Program-made: the position numbers and the translations under genes
From: Bacteriovoracia bacterium
GTDB lineage: Bacteria > Bdellovibrionota > Bacteriovoracia > Bacteriovoracales > Bacteriovoracaceae
Assembly (NCBI GenBank): GCA_030426585.1
Contig: JAUHYH010000004.1
Coordinates: 1 to 40,167, forward strand
Direction: 5' to 3'
DNA: 40,167 nt
Part shown: one piece after another, positions 1 through 7,863 of the stretch
Position numbering within the stretch: position 1 is the stretch's first letter
How the letters are laid out: the number at the start of each line of letters is the position of its first letter
Notes under the pieces: model-generated
Databases searched by the model: none
What the model saw: the letters and a program-made list of their open reading frames with translations, nothing else
Told to the model about the DNA's origin: nothing

Positions 1-1074
1 ACTGAAGAAGCGAAGTTAGATGCTGCTAAAGAGTTGAAGCGAATTGAAGAAGAAACTCAAGATCAGTCAGAGAGGCTTTCAAAGAAAATTATAAGTACTG
101 CCATTCAGAGATTTGCGGGAGAGTATGTTGCTGAACAAACAATCTCTTCAGTGGAACTCCCTGATGATGGTATTAAAGGACGATTGATTGGTAGAGAAGG
201 AAGGAATATTAGGGCCTTCGAACAAATCTGTGGTGTCGATCTTGTAATTGATGATACTCCTGGAATTGTTGTTATTTCTTGCTTCAATGTTGTTCGAAAG
301 CAAATTGCTAAAATGACGATCGAACGTCTCATTGCTGACGGACGGATCCATCCTGCCAAGATTGAAGAGCTTTATGAAAAGTCTAAAGTTCAAATGGAAT
401 CTCAAATGCGAGACCTTGGTGAAAAGGCCCAGATGGAAATTGGTGTTCACGGTATGCACCCAGAGATTTTAAAGATGCTTGGTGCTCTAAACTGGCGGAC
501 TTCATATATGCAAAATCAATATCAACACAGTTTAGAAGTCGGTTTCCTTTGTGGGGCGATGGCTGCTGAGCTTGGCTTAAATGTTAAACAAGCGCGAAGA
601 GCAGGACTTCTTCACGATATTGGTAAAGTCATGGACGCTTCTATTGAAGGTTCGCACGCAATGGTTGGAGCAGACTTTATTAAAAAATATGGAGAGTCTC
701 CAGATATTGTTCATGCGGTACGAGCTCACCATGAAGACGTTAAGCCTGAAACAGTTCTTGCTCACTTGGTAATGGCTGCCGATGCTCTTTCAGGAGCGAG
801 ACCTGGGATTAGAAAATTCCTTAAGGAGTCATACGTTTCAAGAGTTTCAGATATCGAGAAAATTGCGAACGGTTTTGATGGTGTTCGAAAAAGCTATGCT
901 ATTTCTGCTGGTAGAGAGATCAGAGTTCTTGTTGAAAATGATAAAATCAATGATGAGCAAACAATTATACTCTCTAGAGATATCGCCAAGAAGATTGAAG
1001 AAGAAATGTCGTATCCAGGATCGATTAAAGTTTCAGTAATTAGAGAAACACGATCAGTAGGGATTGCGAAATAA
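1..1074 (+). CDS. rny: Ribonuclease Y, 3' part (5' end outside window)
   Basis: RNase Y is a membrane-anchored endoribonuclease that starts mRNA decay. The frame is open from base 1 (TEEAKLDAAKEL...), so the TTG start at 34 in the ORF track is not a real start. About 357 residues are visible of roughly 520 usual for the family; the N-terminal membrane helix and most of the coiled coil lie upstream. The sequence begins in the charged coiled coil, followed by a KH RNA-binding domain (GRLIGREGRNIRAFEQ, visible residues about 65-80) and an HD phosphohydrolase domain with the metal-binding motif LLHDIGK and a downstream HHED. The C-terminus ends in the normal way (SIKVSVIRETRS). The stop overlaps the next start as TAATG, so the next gene is translationally coupled. 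Family assignment is secure. Confidence 0.97.
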   Translation, partial: TEEAKLDAAKELKRIEEETQDQSERLSKKIISTAIQRFAGEYVAEQTISSVELPDDGIKGRLIGREGRNIRAFEQICGVDLVIDDTPGIVVISCFNVVRKQIAKMTIERLIADGRIHPAKIEELYEKSKVQMESQMRDLGEKAQMEIGVHGMHPEILKMLGALNWRTSYMQNQYQHSLEVGFLCGAMAAELGLNVKQARRAGLLHDIGKVMDASIEGSHAMVGADFIKKYGESPDIVHAVRAHHEDVKPETVLAHLVMAADALSGARPGIRKFLKESYVSRVSDIEKIANGFDGVRKSYAISAGREIRVLVENDKINDEQTIILSRDIAKKIEEEMSYPGSIKVSVIRETRSVGIAK

Positions 1075-1497
1075 TGAAAGTTTTAATCTTGCTCCTTTGT
1101 TTGTCGACAACAGCTTATTCCAAAGGGGGAAGTTTTGGTGCAGGGATCGTTCTAGGAAGTAAATAATTTCATCGCCAAAGATATGTCCTTAGATGGAGCT
1201 TTTGCTTTTGATGTGGATGACAAATTTGAATTTTATGGAACTTTCTTAAAGTGGATGAATGATTTCGCTCAGATAGAAACAGTCTCACTTAATTTTTATT
1301 ATGGAATCGGAGCTAAGTACGAAAACCATGATGACCAAGATGATTTTATGCTAGGAGTGAGGGCCCCTGTGGGTATCGCTCATCGTTTAGAAGTTGAGCC
1401 ATTTGAGTTTGCTATTGAGCTTTCAGGTTTTTATTCATTAATTGAGGACACTGATTTCGATTTAGAGTTTGGAGTTCTTGGACGATATTATTTCTAG
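1074..1497 (+). pseudogene. Broken small outer-membrane beta-barrel protein (frameshift/deletion)
   Basis: The ATG at 1074 overlaps the rny stop and opens a clean signal peptide (MKVLILLLCLSTTAYS) followed by GGSFGAGIVLGSK, then a stop at 1164-1166. The rest of the protein continues in another frame from about 1162 (NNFIAKDMSLDGAFAF...) to a stop at 1495-1497, ending in the typical barrel C-terminus GRYYF. From memory, related small Bdellovibrionota barrel proteins read '...LGxPTGISxK-YWL...' at this point, so the join lacks about seven residues. A loss of about 20 bases (2 mod 3) explains both the gap and the frame change. Nothing suggests that the ORF-track Met at 1183 is a true start, because it has no signal peptide. 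The alternative is an assembly error, but a 20-base loss is not a usual base-calling error. Confidence 0.7.
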
Positions 1498-1505
1498 GAT
1501 TGATT

Positions 1506-1952
1506 ATGAAAAAATTTCTTTTAGTGAGCTTAGGTATTTTTTACAAGTATGTTAATGGAGTTCCCCACGTCTTTTTACAAAAGCGTGAAGCAGAAGGGAC
1601 CCTTAAAGGGAAGCTGGAATTTCCAGGTGGTAAGATTAAGCTAGGGGAAAGCCCTGTTGATGCTGTCATTAGAGAACTCAAAGAGGAAGTAAATATTGAT
1701 GTTGATGCAAAGGATGTCGCGCTTTTTAAAATGGCTCAACATGAATACCCCGAAACAAATGTCATTCTTTACAGTTACGTTATTAAGAAATCGGTTGATT
1801 TAAAAGATTGGTATCCCGTAGACCTGAATGCAGATTACCTTAATAATATTCCAGAAGCGAACCATGAAATTTTCAAGGATTTAGAAAAGTTTTTCGGTAA
1901 GGATGAAACCAAGTTTCGCTCTTTTGAAAATAGTTTATGGCATACCTCGTAG
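1506..1952 (+). CDS. MutT-like Nudix hydrolase
   Basis: A likely nucleoside-triphosphate pyrophosphohydrolase that cleans oxidised dNTPs (8-oxo-dGTPase type); the substrate is inferred. It has 148 residues, usual for MutT. The Nudix box is at about residues 37-59: GGKIKLGESPVDAVIRELKEE matches G-x5-E-x7-R-E-U-x-E-E, but the following x-G-U is V-N-I, with Asn where Gly is usual. The start is the ATG at 1506 (MKKFLLVSLG); the TTG at 1500 in the ORF track adds two residues and sits on the Shine-Dalgarno AGGA (1496-1499), which itself overlaps the stop of the broken gene upstream. The 3' end overlaps the next gene by 16 bases, indicating an operon with 1937-3135. Confidence 0.85.
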   Translation: MKKFLLVSLGIFYKYVNGVPHVFLQKREAEGTLKGKLEFPGGKIKLGESPVDAVIRELKEEVNIDVDAKDVALFKMAQHEYPETNVILYSYVIKKSVDLKDWYPVDLNADYLNNIPEANHEIFKDLEKFFGKDETKFRSFENSLWHTS

Positions 1953-2689
1953 AGTCACTGAGCCAGTTTCTTGTTTTTATTGGAATTGGAGTTGTTTGTT
2001 TTTTTCCGGTAGTTTCGCTTAAAGCTACAGGAGTCGGTTTTGGAAAACTTATTCTGTCAGTGAGTTTTTTTTCCTTGATTGCATTCTCCGCTCTACAATT
2101 TTTATCTCCTACACCTAAAGAAAACCTCTATTTAATAAAGCTGACCTTTGCTTTAATGGCAGTGTTAGGGATTTGTTATTTAAGTCTATCTAAAAGCGAT
2201 AAAGTTACGGTTGTACCTAAAATGGGTTACGTGATCTTTATAATAATGTCGTTATTTTTTTTAAATAGTTATAATGGTCTATTTTCACTTGAAAGCTTAT
2301 TTCTTTTTTTGAGCACATTGTTTGTGGGAGTAACTATTTTTTCAATGCTCCTAGGTCATTACTACCTTGTAGTACCTAAGTTAAGTGAAAAGCCATTACT
2401 TTATTTGCATTATCTACTTTGGGGAATAATGGCTTTGAAAATGGCTTTATCTTTATTGAGTTATTTCTCAAATTCAACAGATATTAATTTATGGGATAAC
2501 GTTTTTATCTGGATGCGACTTCTATGGGGATATCTGGCCATCGCGATTCTTACATATTATAGCTATAGACTAAGTAAAATGAGGTCAACTCAGAGCGCCA
2601 CAGGTGTTTTATATGTTGTTGATTTTTTCATGATTGTGGGAGAGTTAGTCTCTTACTACTTATATAATTCGAAAGGCTTATTAATATGA
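1937..2689 (+). CDS. Multi-pass membrane protein of unknown function
   Basis: Not recognised. It has 250 residues with about eight hydrophobic segments (roughly residues 8-28, 34-53, 65-84, 93-108, 115-138, 153-175, 187-207 and 222-242), so it is an integral inner-membrane protein. One semi-polar stretch, LGHYYLVVP (about residues 139-147), stands out in the middle of the membrane region and would suit a functional site. There is no Shine-Dalgarno sequence at the ATG, which lies inside the end of the mutT-like gene, so translation is probably coupled. The stop overlaps the next ATG as ATGA. The tight overlaps on both sides argue for a shared transcript with the Nudix and zinc-ribbon genes. 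Confidence 0.75.
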   Translation: MAYLVESLSQFLVFIGIGVVCFFPVVSLKATGVGFGKLILSVSFFSLIAFSALQFLSPTPKENLYLIKLTFALMAVLGICYLSLSKSDKVTVVPKMGYVIFIIMSLFFLNSYNGLFSLESLFLFLSTLFVGVTIFSMLLGHYYLVVPKLSEKPLLYLHYLLWGIMALKMALSLLSYFSNSTDINLWDNVFIWMRLLWGYLAIAILTYYSYRLSKMRSTQSATGVLYVVDFFMIVGELVSYYLYNSKGLLI

Positions 2690-3135
2690 TTGTTCAATTA
2701 ACTTGCAGTGAATGTGGATCAAGCATAGAAATTGAACCTGAGAAATCGGCGACTAAAGCAGAGTGTTCAGTCTGTAAGAATGTTCAAAGCATTAATATTA
2801 GTAAAAACTTAGAGCAAGGTGAACTTGATATTTGTCCTTCATGTGGCCGAAAAGATTTCTATAAGCAAAAAGATTTTAATCGAAAGGTTGGAGTTGCTTT
2901 ATTTGTTGTGGCAGCGATTCTCTCTATTTGGACTTATGGGATAAGCTTAATTGTAGCCTGGTTAATTGATCTACTTTTATTCAAAAAAGTGGGGTGGATC
3001 GGGATTTGTTATAAATGTGACGCTATCTTTAGAACCCCAAAAAATATTGGCAATATCCCTGATTTCAATCATGAGATGCACGATAGGATTAAATATGCAG
3101 ATCATGACTTCAAAGGAGAGCCACTTGAGCATTAG
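2686..3135 (+). CDS. Zinc-ribbon membrane protein of unknown function
   Basis: It has 149 residues and no named family was recognised. Three CxxC-type knuckles are visible: CSECG and CSVCK near residues 6-30 (one complete four-Cys ribbon), CPSCG near residue 51, and CYKC near residue 107. The last two could pair into a second ribbon split by the membrane part. A hydrophobic stretch (VGVALFVVAAILSIWTYGISLIVAWLIDLLLF, shown here only to mark its length; about residues 68-99) can form one or two membrane helices. The start ATG overlaps the upstream stop, with AAAGG about ten bases upstream. A putative promoter for the next gene follows in the 188-base gap, so this is probably the last gene of the mutT operon. 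Confidence 0.72.
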   Translation: MIVQLTCSECGSSIEIEPEKSATKAECSVCKNVQSINISKNLEQGELDICPSCGRKDFYKQKDFNRKVGVALFVVAAILSIWTYGISLIVAWLIDLLLFKKVGWIGICYKCDAIFRTPKNIGNIPDFNHEMHDRIKYADHDFKGEPLEH

Positions 3136-3192
3136 TCCTTTAATTTCAAATAGTTACGAGCTCACTTTTCTCAATCTTTTTACTTCTAAATT

Positions 3193-3220
3193 TTTACAGG
3201 TTTCTGAGACATGCTATACT
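3193..3220 (+). promoter_or_regulatory. Predicted sigma70 promoter for the CorC/HlyC gene
   Basis: TTTACA (3193-3198) and TATACT (3215-3220) are 16 bases apart, and TG precedes the -10 at the extended position (TGcTATACT). Each hexamer matches consensus at five of six positions. It lies in the longest non-coding gap of the first 8 kb and would give a leader of about 95 bases. Confidence 0.55.
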
Positions 3221-3323
3221 ATAGCTAACAGATTAATTTTTAAGGAGATTCTTAAAATAGAGCCCCCATCGATTTGTTTTCAAATTATTCCCCTGAATTT
3301 ATTAAAGGATGGAAGAGCAGCGT

Positions 3324-4676
3324 ATGGTCGTTGAATCGTCTGAAATCCTCCTCCTTTTAACGGGACTTGTTTTTTCTGCCATCTTTTCTGGTTCAGAGGC
3401 AGTCGTAATGTCCTTCCATTTGGATCGGATAAAACAGATTATCGAAGAGGGGGGAAGAAAAGGTCGGGCCTTCGAATTTGTCCTCAAAAAACCCTCTGAA
3501 TTACTTACTACTATTTTAGTTGGAAACAACTTTGTAAATATTTATGTTGCTGCCTTGGCGACCTCCATTGCGACAAGACTTTTTGACGACGCCATTGCGA
3601 TTAGTGTTGGTGGGACAACGTTCGCTATTTTGATTGTTGGTGAAATTGTTCCTAAGACAATTGCACGATCCAAAGCTGAATTTCTTGGTTATCCAACAGT
3701 TCTCTTTCTAAGGTTTATTTATCGCCTATTGATTTTTATTGTATTTCCACTTTCTTATATGATTCAAAAAGTTTTTGGGAAGAATGCCCGCTTGAATGGA
3801 AGAGTTATCACAGATGATGATATCGAGTTCATGGTTAATCAGGCAGGGAAAGAAAATTCAATAGATTCAAAACAGGTTGATCTCTTAAACTCGATTCTTG
3901 AATTTCCCAAGATTAGAGTTAAGGATATCATGGTTCCTCGAAATAAAATTTATGCTTTTGAGAAAAGCGCTAATTTTAAAGATGTTTTAGAATTAGTGAG
4001 AGAAGTCGCTCATAGTCGATACCCTGTGTACAATGAAGATCTTGATAACGTTCTTGGTTTTCTACATGTAAAAGACTTGGCTTTTGTTGGAGCAGGTGAA
4101 GATCAAAACTTTGATATCGAATCATTCCTAAAAGAGCCTTTCTTTGTTTTTGAAAATATGAAGATTAATGCTGTTTTTGATCATATGAATCGAAACAAGG
4201 TACACCTTGCTTTAGTCAAAGATGAAAATAATGTTATTGTTGGTATGATTACTCTTGAAGACATCATGGAAGAGATTTTTGGTGAGATTCAAGATGAGCA
4301 TGATACTGAAGATGATGGAATTCCGAGAGTCGACCAGCCCCTTGAAAGCGAAGGTCTTGTAGTGCCTGGAATTATTTCTTTAAGGGACTTGGCTTCTGAA
4401 TATGATATTAAGATCCCTTTGAATGATAACTACTCAACTCTTATTGGCTTTATTCTTGAAATGATTGAAAACAATTTTCCGAAGGAAGGTCAGGTCATTC
4501 TTTGGGAGAACTATAGCTTTGAACTTACAAAAGTAATTGGGTCAAATATCGAAGAAGTGACAGTAAAAAGTATTGAGAATGATTCTAAAATTGAATACTC
4601 TGACGAGGTCATAAAGCAGGAAAAAGAAGAGTCGACTGGGGTGTTCAAAGACAGTAAAGAAATTACTTCAAGTTAG
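3324..4676 (+). CDS. CorC/HlyC-family membrane protein (DUF21-CBS-CorC_HlyC)
   Basis: A CNNM/CorC-type protein, a family linked to Mg2+/Co2+ transport or tolerance; the exact ion cannot be told from sequence. Domain order: DUF21 membrane domain with about four helices (residues 5-150, with the family motif FSGSEAVVMSF near the first helix), a CBS pair (about 195-320; IRVKDIMVPRNK and GMITLEDIMEEIFGEI are characteristic), and the CorC_HlyC C-terminal domain (about 345-425). Length is about 450 residues, normal for the longer members. I chose the ATG at 3324, which has GGAAGAG six bases upstream; the ATG at 3309 touches its only purine-rich stretch (AAAGG, 3304-3308) with no spacing. The C-terminal tail is acidic and low-complexity. 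Confidence 0.92.
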   Translation: MVVESSEILLLLTGLVFSAIFSGSEAVVMSFHLDRIKQIIEEGGRKGRAFEFVLKKPSELLTTILVGNNFVNIYVAALATSIATRLFDDAIAISVGGTTFAILIVGEIVPKTIARSKAEFLGYPTVLFLRFIYRLLIFIVFPLSYMIQKVFGKNARLNGRVITDDDIEFMVNQAGKENSIDSKQVDLLNSILEFPKIRVKDIMVPRNKIYAFEKSANFKDVLELVREVAHSRYPVYNEDLDNVLGFLHVKDLAFVGAGEDQNFDIESFLKEPFFVFENMKINAVFDHMNRNKVHLALVKDENNVIVGMITLEDIMEEIFGEIQDEHDTEDDGIPRVDQPLESEGLVVPGIISLRDLASEYDIKIPLNDNYSTLIGFILEMIENNFPKEGQVILWENYSFELTKVIGSNIEEVTVKSIENDSKIEYSDEVIKQEKEESTGVFKDSKEITSS

Positions 4677-4692
4677 TTTAAAACCTATTTCC

Positions 4693-4721
4693 TTGAATCT
4701 CACACTCTTTCTAGGTACTCT
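4693..4721 (+). promoter_or_regulatory. Possible promoter giving a leaderless mRNA for the TrxR-like gene
   Basis: TTGAAT (4693-4698), a 17-base spacer, then TACTCT (4716-4721). A start about seven bases after the -10 would fall on the A of the ATG at 4728, and no good Shine-Dalgarno sequence precedes that ATG (only AGG 12 bases away). The -10 is a mediocre match, so this is tentative. Confidence 0.35.
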
Positions 4722-4727
4722 AAGATT

Positions 4728-5720
4728 ATGGATGACAAGGTCTATAATGTTTCAGTAATTGGGGGAGGCTCTGCCGGAGTTATGGCCACAATGAGATCAG
4801 TTCTTAACAATGATGAAACGCTTTTTTTTCCAGGGACTCCAGCTGACCGTAGAAGATCACGAGAACGGTGGGTTAAGAAAGTTGAAAATATGCCTGCCCA
4901 TTTAAAGTATGACAGAGGAATCGAGCACCCAAATCAAGAATCCCTCGCTTGGTTAAGTGAATGTTCACTAAAACATAATTTTCATTGGAAAAAAGATCTT
5001 GGGGTTACTTCTTTAAAAAAAGAAGATGAAGTTTTTCATCTGACTGATTCTGAAGGTGAGTTATATAAGTCTCGCTTTGTCATTCTTTGTACTGGGGTTA
5101 TGGATGTCCAACCTAAGGTTAATGATTCGATTCGAGATATTCTTCCCTATGCCAATAAACAAACGGCAGATTATTGTCTTCGTTGTGATGGCCATCATGT
5201 TTATGGAAAAGAAGTAACGGTAATAGGGCATTCAAATATTGCTGCTTGGACAGCCTTTATTTTAAAAGAAAGATACAATGTTCCTAATATGGCGATTCTT
5301 ACAAATGGAGAGAAACCAGAATTCTCAGAAGAGTCTAATAAGTTAATAAAATTATACAATATAGATGTTTATGAAGAGCCCATTCAACAAATATTAGGAG
5401 ATCCTAAGGTTGGAGAGCTTGAAGCCTTTATTCTTTGTTGCGGGACTACGGTTCCCACCGAGATTTGTTTCGTCTCCTTAGGCATGCTTGTTTACAATGA
5501 GTTAGCGAAAGAAGCTGGAGCAGAGTTGGATGAAAGAGGTTTTGTTTTAACTAATGAGAAAGGTGAAAGCTCTATTTCAGGTCTCTATGTTGCAGGAGAC
5601 TTAAGGGCCAATATAAAAAAACAAATATACACAGCTTGGGATACCGCCGTTGATTCAGCTGATGCAATTAATTCAATACTAAGAAAAGAAAAAAGAGAAC
5701 GACTACTTCAGGGATTATAA
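4728..5720 (+). CDS. Thioredoxin-reductase-like FAD/NAD(P) oxidoreductase
   Basis: A small two-dinucleotide-domain flavoprotein of the TrxB/AhpF type, 330 residues, close to normal TrxB length. The N-terminal FAD motif is GGGSAG (about residues 12-17), the redox-active pair is C150-L-R-C153 followed by DG, as in the CATCDG of true thioredoxin reductases, and the C-terminal FAD motif is GLYVAGDL. The NAD(P)-binding segment reads VIGHSN instead of the GxGxxA/G usual in TrxB, so cofactor preference is uncertain. The region after the first FAD motif is unusually Arg/Lys-rich (PADRRRSRERW). The thioredoxin gene in this window is 27 kb away, so pairing with it is not shown by context. The gene touches the next one (stop 5718-5720, ATG 5721). 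Confidence 0.8.
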   Translation: MDDKVYNVSVIGGGSAGVMATMRSVLNNDETLFFPGTPADRRRSRERWVKKVENMPAHLKYDRGIEHPNQESLAWLSECSLKHNFHWKKDLGVTSLKKEDEVFHLTDSEGELYKSRFVILCTGVMDVQPKVNDSIRDILPYANKQTADYCLRCDGHHVYGKEVTVIGHSNIAAWTAFILKERYNVPNMAILTNGEKPEFSEESNKLIKLYNIDVYEEPIQQILGDPKVGELEAFILCCGTTVPTEICFVSLGMLVYNELAKEAGAELDERGFVLTNEKGESSISGLYVAGDLRANIKKQIYTAWDTAVDSADAINSILRKEKRERLLQGL

Positions 5721-6380
5721 ATGAGTGATTCGAAAAAAGACATTGATTATGAAGTTGATATAAAATTTACCGTTGATAAGCAAATCCGTGATCTTTATAA
5801 AAAACAAGGAATAATTGAAGATGATGGTGAGACTGAAGGGGATAAAACTTCAACGATCGATCTAGGTGCACAAGCAAGTGAAGAATCGGTAAGTTTGGAA
5901 ATTAATGAAGAAGAAAACAGCTTAGAAATTAATGAAGATGATGATGACAATAGTGATCTTGATTTAGATGAACCAACAGAGGCAACACGTGTTCCCTTAA
6001 TGCCAAAAGAGGCAACAACACCACAACCTCGGCTAATATTTTTTGATTATCGAAGTGAGTTTTTTGCTTACTTAATCAAAGAACTTGATGACAACTTAAA
6101 CTATACAATTGTAGAGGAGTTTGAAGAACTTCCTAGAGAGCTGCAATCAGGTGAAAACATTATTTTATTCCTAAATTATAGTGCTTATCCAAAGCTTTGC
6201 GCCCAGCTTATTCCAAAGGTAAAAACAAAGTTTCAGTCTGTGAAGATCGTAATTGTTGCTAAGAACCTGACTCCAGATAAAGTTCAAGCTCATAAAAACT
6301 CCCCTGAAGGAGTTCACGAATACTTAAGCTTTCCATTTTCTAGGGATGACTTTTTTAGGGTTGTTTCTGGGGAAGGCTAA
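5721..6380 (+). CDS. Acidic protein with C-terminal receiver-like domain
   Basis: It has 219 residues. The first ~100 are hydrophilic, very acidic and probably disordered, with a small internal repeat (SLEINEEEN / SLEINEDDD). From about residue 103 a Rossmann-like alpha/beta stretch follows (PRLIFFDYRSEFFAYLI..., NIILFLNYSAY, VKIVIVAKN, EYLSFPFSRDDFF), which resembles a response-regulator receiver fold. In the place of the phospho-acceptor Asp the strand reads ILFLNYSA, so it is probably a pseudo-receiver. No output domain follows. It begins immediately after the TrxR-like stop and its 3' end overlaps the ferredoxin gene on the other strand by 26 bases. Function unknown; the receiver assignment is a fold guess. 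Confidence 0.7.
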   Translation: MSDSKKDIDYEVDIKFTVDKQIRDLYKKQGIIEDDGETEGDKTSTIDLGAQASEESVSLEINEEENSLEINEDDDDNSDLDLDEPTEATRVPLMPKEATTPQPRLIFFDYRSEFFAYLIKELDDNLNYTIVEEFEELPRELQSGENIILFLNYSAYPKLCAQLIPKVKTKFQSVKIVIVAKNLTPDKVQAHKNSPEGVHEYLSFPFSRDDFFRVVSGEG

Positions 6381-6663
6381 AAGATAGGTTTCCAATTGCC
6401 CGGGCCCGACATGAAAGTCGGTAATGGTCTGATTCAGGAAGTCCACGCGCCTTTTTAATGCTATCGATGGTGTCCATCTCAATAGTTCGAGGCTCGGTTA
6501 GATTCTCCGCTCCGGATTCAACTTTGATTAAACAGGCGCCACAGCTCCCAGCAAGACAGCCGTGAGGGAGGTCAGTGTTATGGCGAAGAAAAGCCTCGTA
6601 AAGAGTCTCCTCATTTTCGACGCTAACCTCTTGATTTGTGGAAAGGTTTAACACAGTGTGCAT
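6355..6663 (-). CDS. [2Fe-2S] plant-type ferredoxin
   Basis: It has 102 residues, the size of a single-domain ferredoxin. The cluster ligands are visible as C-x4-C-x2-C (HGCLAGSCGACLIKV, about residues 35-49) and a fourth Cys in YRLSCRA (about residue 85), the plant/adrenodoxin-like pattern. It carries one electron for an unidentified partner; no oxygenase or reductase lies next to it. The start ATG has AAGGGG about ten bases upstream on the minus strand. It is divergent from the leucine dehydrogenase gene with a 78-base gap, so the two could share control. It overlaps the previous gene's end convergently. Confidence 0.93.
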   Translation of the reverse strand: MHTVLNLSTNQEVSVENEETLYEAFLRHNTDLPHGCLAGSCGACLIKVESGAENLTEPRTIEMDTIDSIKKARGLPESDHYRLSCRARAIGNLSFSLPQKQP

Positions 6664-6741
6664 GTTTTTTTTACCCCTTAAACTCTATAAAAATTCTACT
6701 TAAACAATTGAAATTAGACCAATTTAATAAAAGGATTCCGC

Positions 6742-7863
6742 ATGGCAACATTTGAAAGCATCTACTCAATGGGACACGAACAAGTTGTCTACTTTAGCGA
6801 CCCCTCATGTAATTTAAAAGCAATCGTTGCTATTCACAATACAACTCTTGGACCAGCACTTGGTGGAACCAGAATGTGGAATTATGCAACTGAAGAAGAA
6901 GCACTCGTTGATGTTCTTAGACTTTCAAAAGGGATGACTTACAAAGCAGCAGTATCGGGATTAAATCTTGGTGGTGGTAAAGGTGTTATCATTGGAGACC
7001 CTAAAACTGATAAGTCAGAAGCACTTTTTAGAAGTTATGGACGATTTATTGAATCACTCAATGGCCGTTATATTACTGCAGAGGATGTAAACGTAACAGT
7101 TGATGATATTGAAAATGTTTATGTTGAAACAAGCAATTGTGTTGGAGTTGCAAAAGTTCATGGTGGATCAGGTAACCCTGCTCCTTATACTGCCCTAGGT
7201 GTTTTTAGAGGAATGGAAGCTTCTTTAACAAAAGTTTTTGGAAAAAGATCTGTTCGGGACCGCGTTGTCGTTCTTCAAGGTGTGGGAGCCGTTGGTTTCG
7301 AGCTTGGGAAACTTCTTGATAAAGGTGGAGCGAAAATCTTTTTTACTGACATCAGTGAATCTAATATTGAGCGTTTTAAAGAAGCAATTCCTTCTGCAGA
7401 ATATGTAAATCCTGAAGAGATCTTTGATATCGAGTGTGATGTTCATTCTCCATGTGCCCTAGGTGCTTCAATTAACGATAATACGATTGGTCGTCTAAAA
7501 ACAAAGATCATCTGTGGTGCTGCTAATAACCAATTAGCTGAAGATAGACACGGAGATGATCTTAAAAATCGAAATATCCTTTATGCTCCTGACTACCTTA
7601 TCAATGCGGGTGGCTTAATGAACGTAAGTATTGAATTTGAAGGTTGGAGTGATACAAAATCAAGAAGAATGATCGATAAGATTTATGATACTTCTTTGGC
7701 TATTTTTAAGATTTCTGAAGATGAGGATATTGCTGTTCATACAGCAACTGATCGATTGGCAAGAAGAAGAATTGAGTCGATTTCAAAAATTAAAACAAGC
7801 TTCTTAGGGAATATCGGACACAGATTTCCTGGAAGGAAAAATAGACAAAATTTTGTTCATTAA
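6742..7863 (+). CDS. ldh: Leucine dehydrogenase (Glu/Leu/Phe/Val dehydrogenase family)
   Basis: NAD-dependent oxidative deamination of leucine (probably also valine and isoleucine) to the branched 2-oxo acid plus ammonia, in the cytosol. It has 373 residues, near the family's ~365. The substrate-binding and catalytic lysines fall at K68 (GMTYK) and K80 (NLGGGKG), the same numbers as in Bacillus leucine dehydrogenases. The NAD fold motif GVGAVG is at about residue 180, and the family signature ANNQLAEDRHGD follows. The C-terminal tail (HRFPGRKNRQ) is basic and family-atypical. AAAGGA precedes the ATG by a normal distance. In an organism feeding on protein this would open branched-chain amino-acid catabolism; no downstream pathway gene is in the window. 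Valine or phenylalanine preference cannot be excluded. Confidence 0.9.
   Translation: MATFESIYSMGHEQVVYFSDPSCNLKAIVAIHNTTLGPALGGTRMWNYATEEEALVDVLRLSKGMTYKAAVSGLNLGGGKGVIIGDPKTDKSEALFRSYGRFIESLNGRYITAEDVNVTVDDIENVYVETSNCVGVAKVHGGSGNPAPYTALGVFRGMEASLTKVFGKRSVRDRVVVLQGVGAVGFELGKLLDKGGAKIFFTDISESNIERFKEAIPSAEYVNPEEIFDIECDVHSPCALGASINDNTIGRLKTKIICGAANNQLAEDRHGDDLKNRNILYAPDYLINAGGLMNVSIEFEGWSDTKSRRMIDKIYDTSLAIFKISEDEDIAVHTATDRLARRRIESISKIKTSFLGNIGHRFPGRKNRQNFVH

Noticed and set aside
2966-3334. 122-residue plus-strand ORF spanning the end of the zinc-ribbon gene
   Set aside because: Other frame of a real gene extended through non-coding sequence that holds a promoter; no motif or ribosome site.
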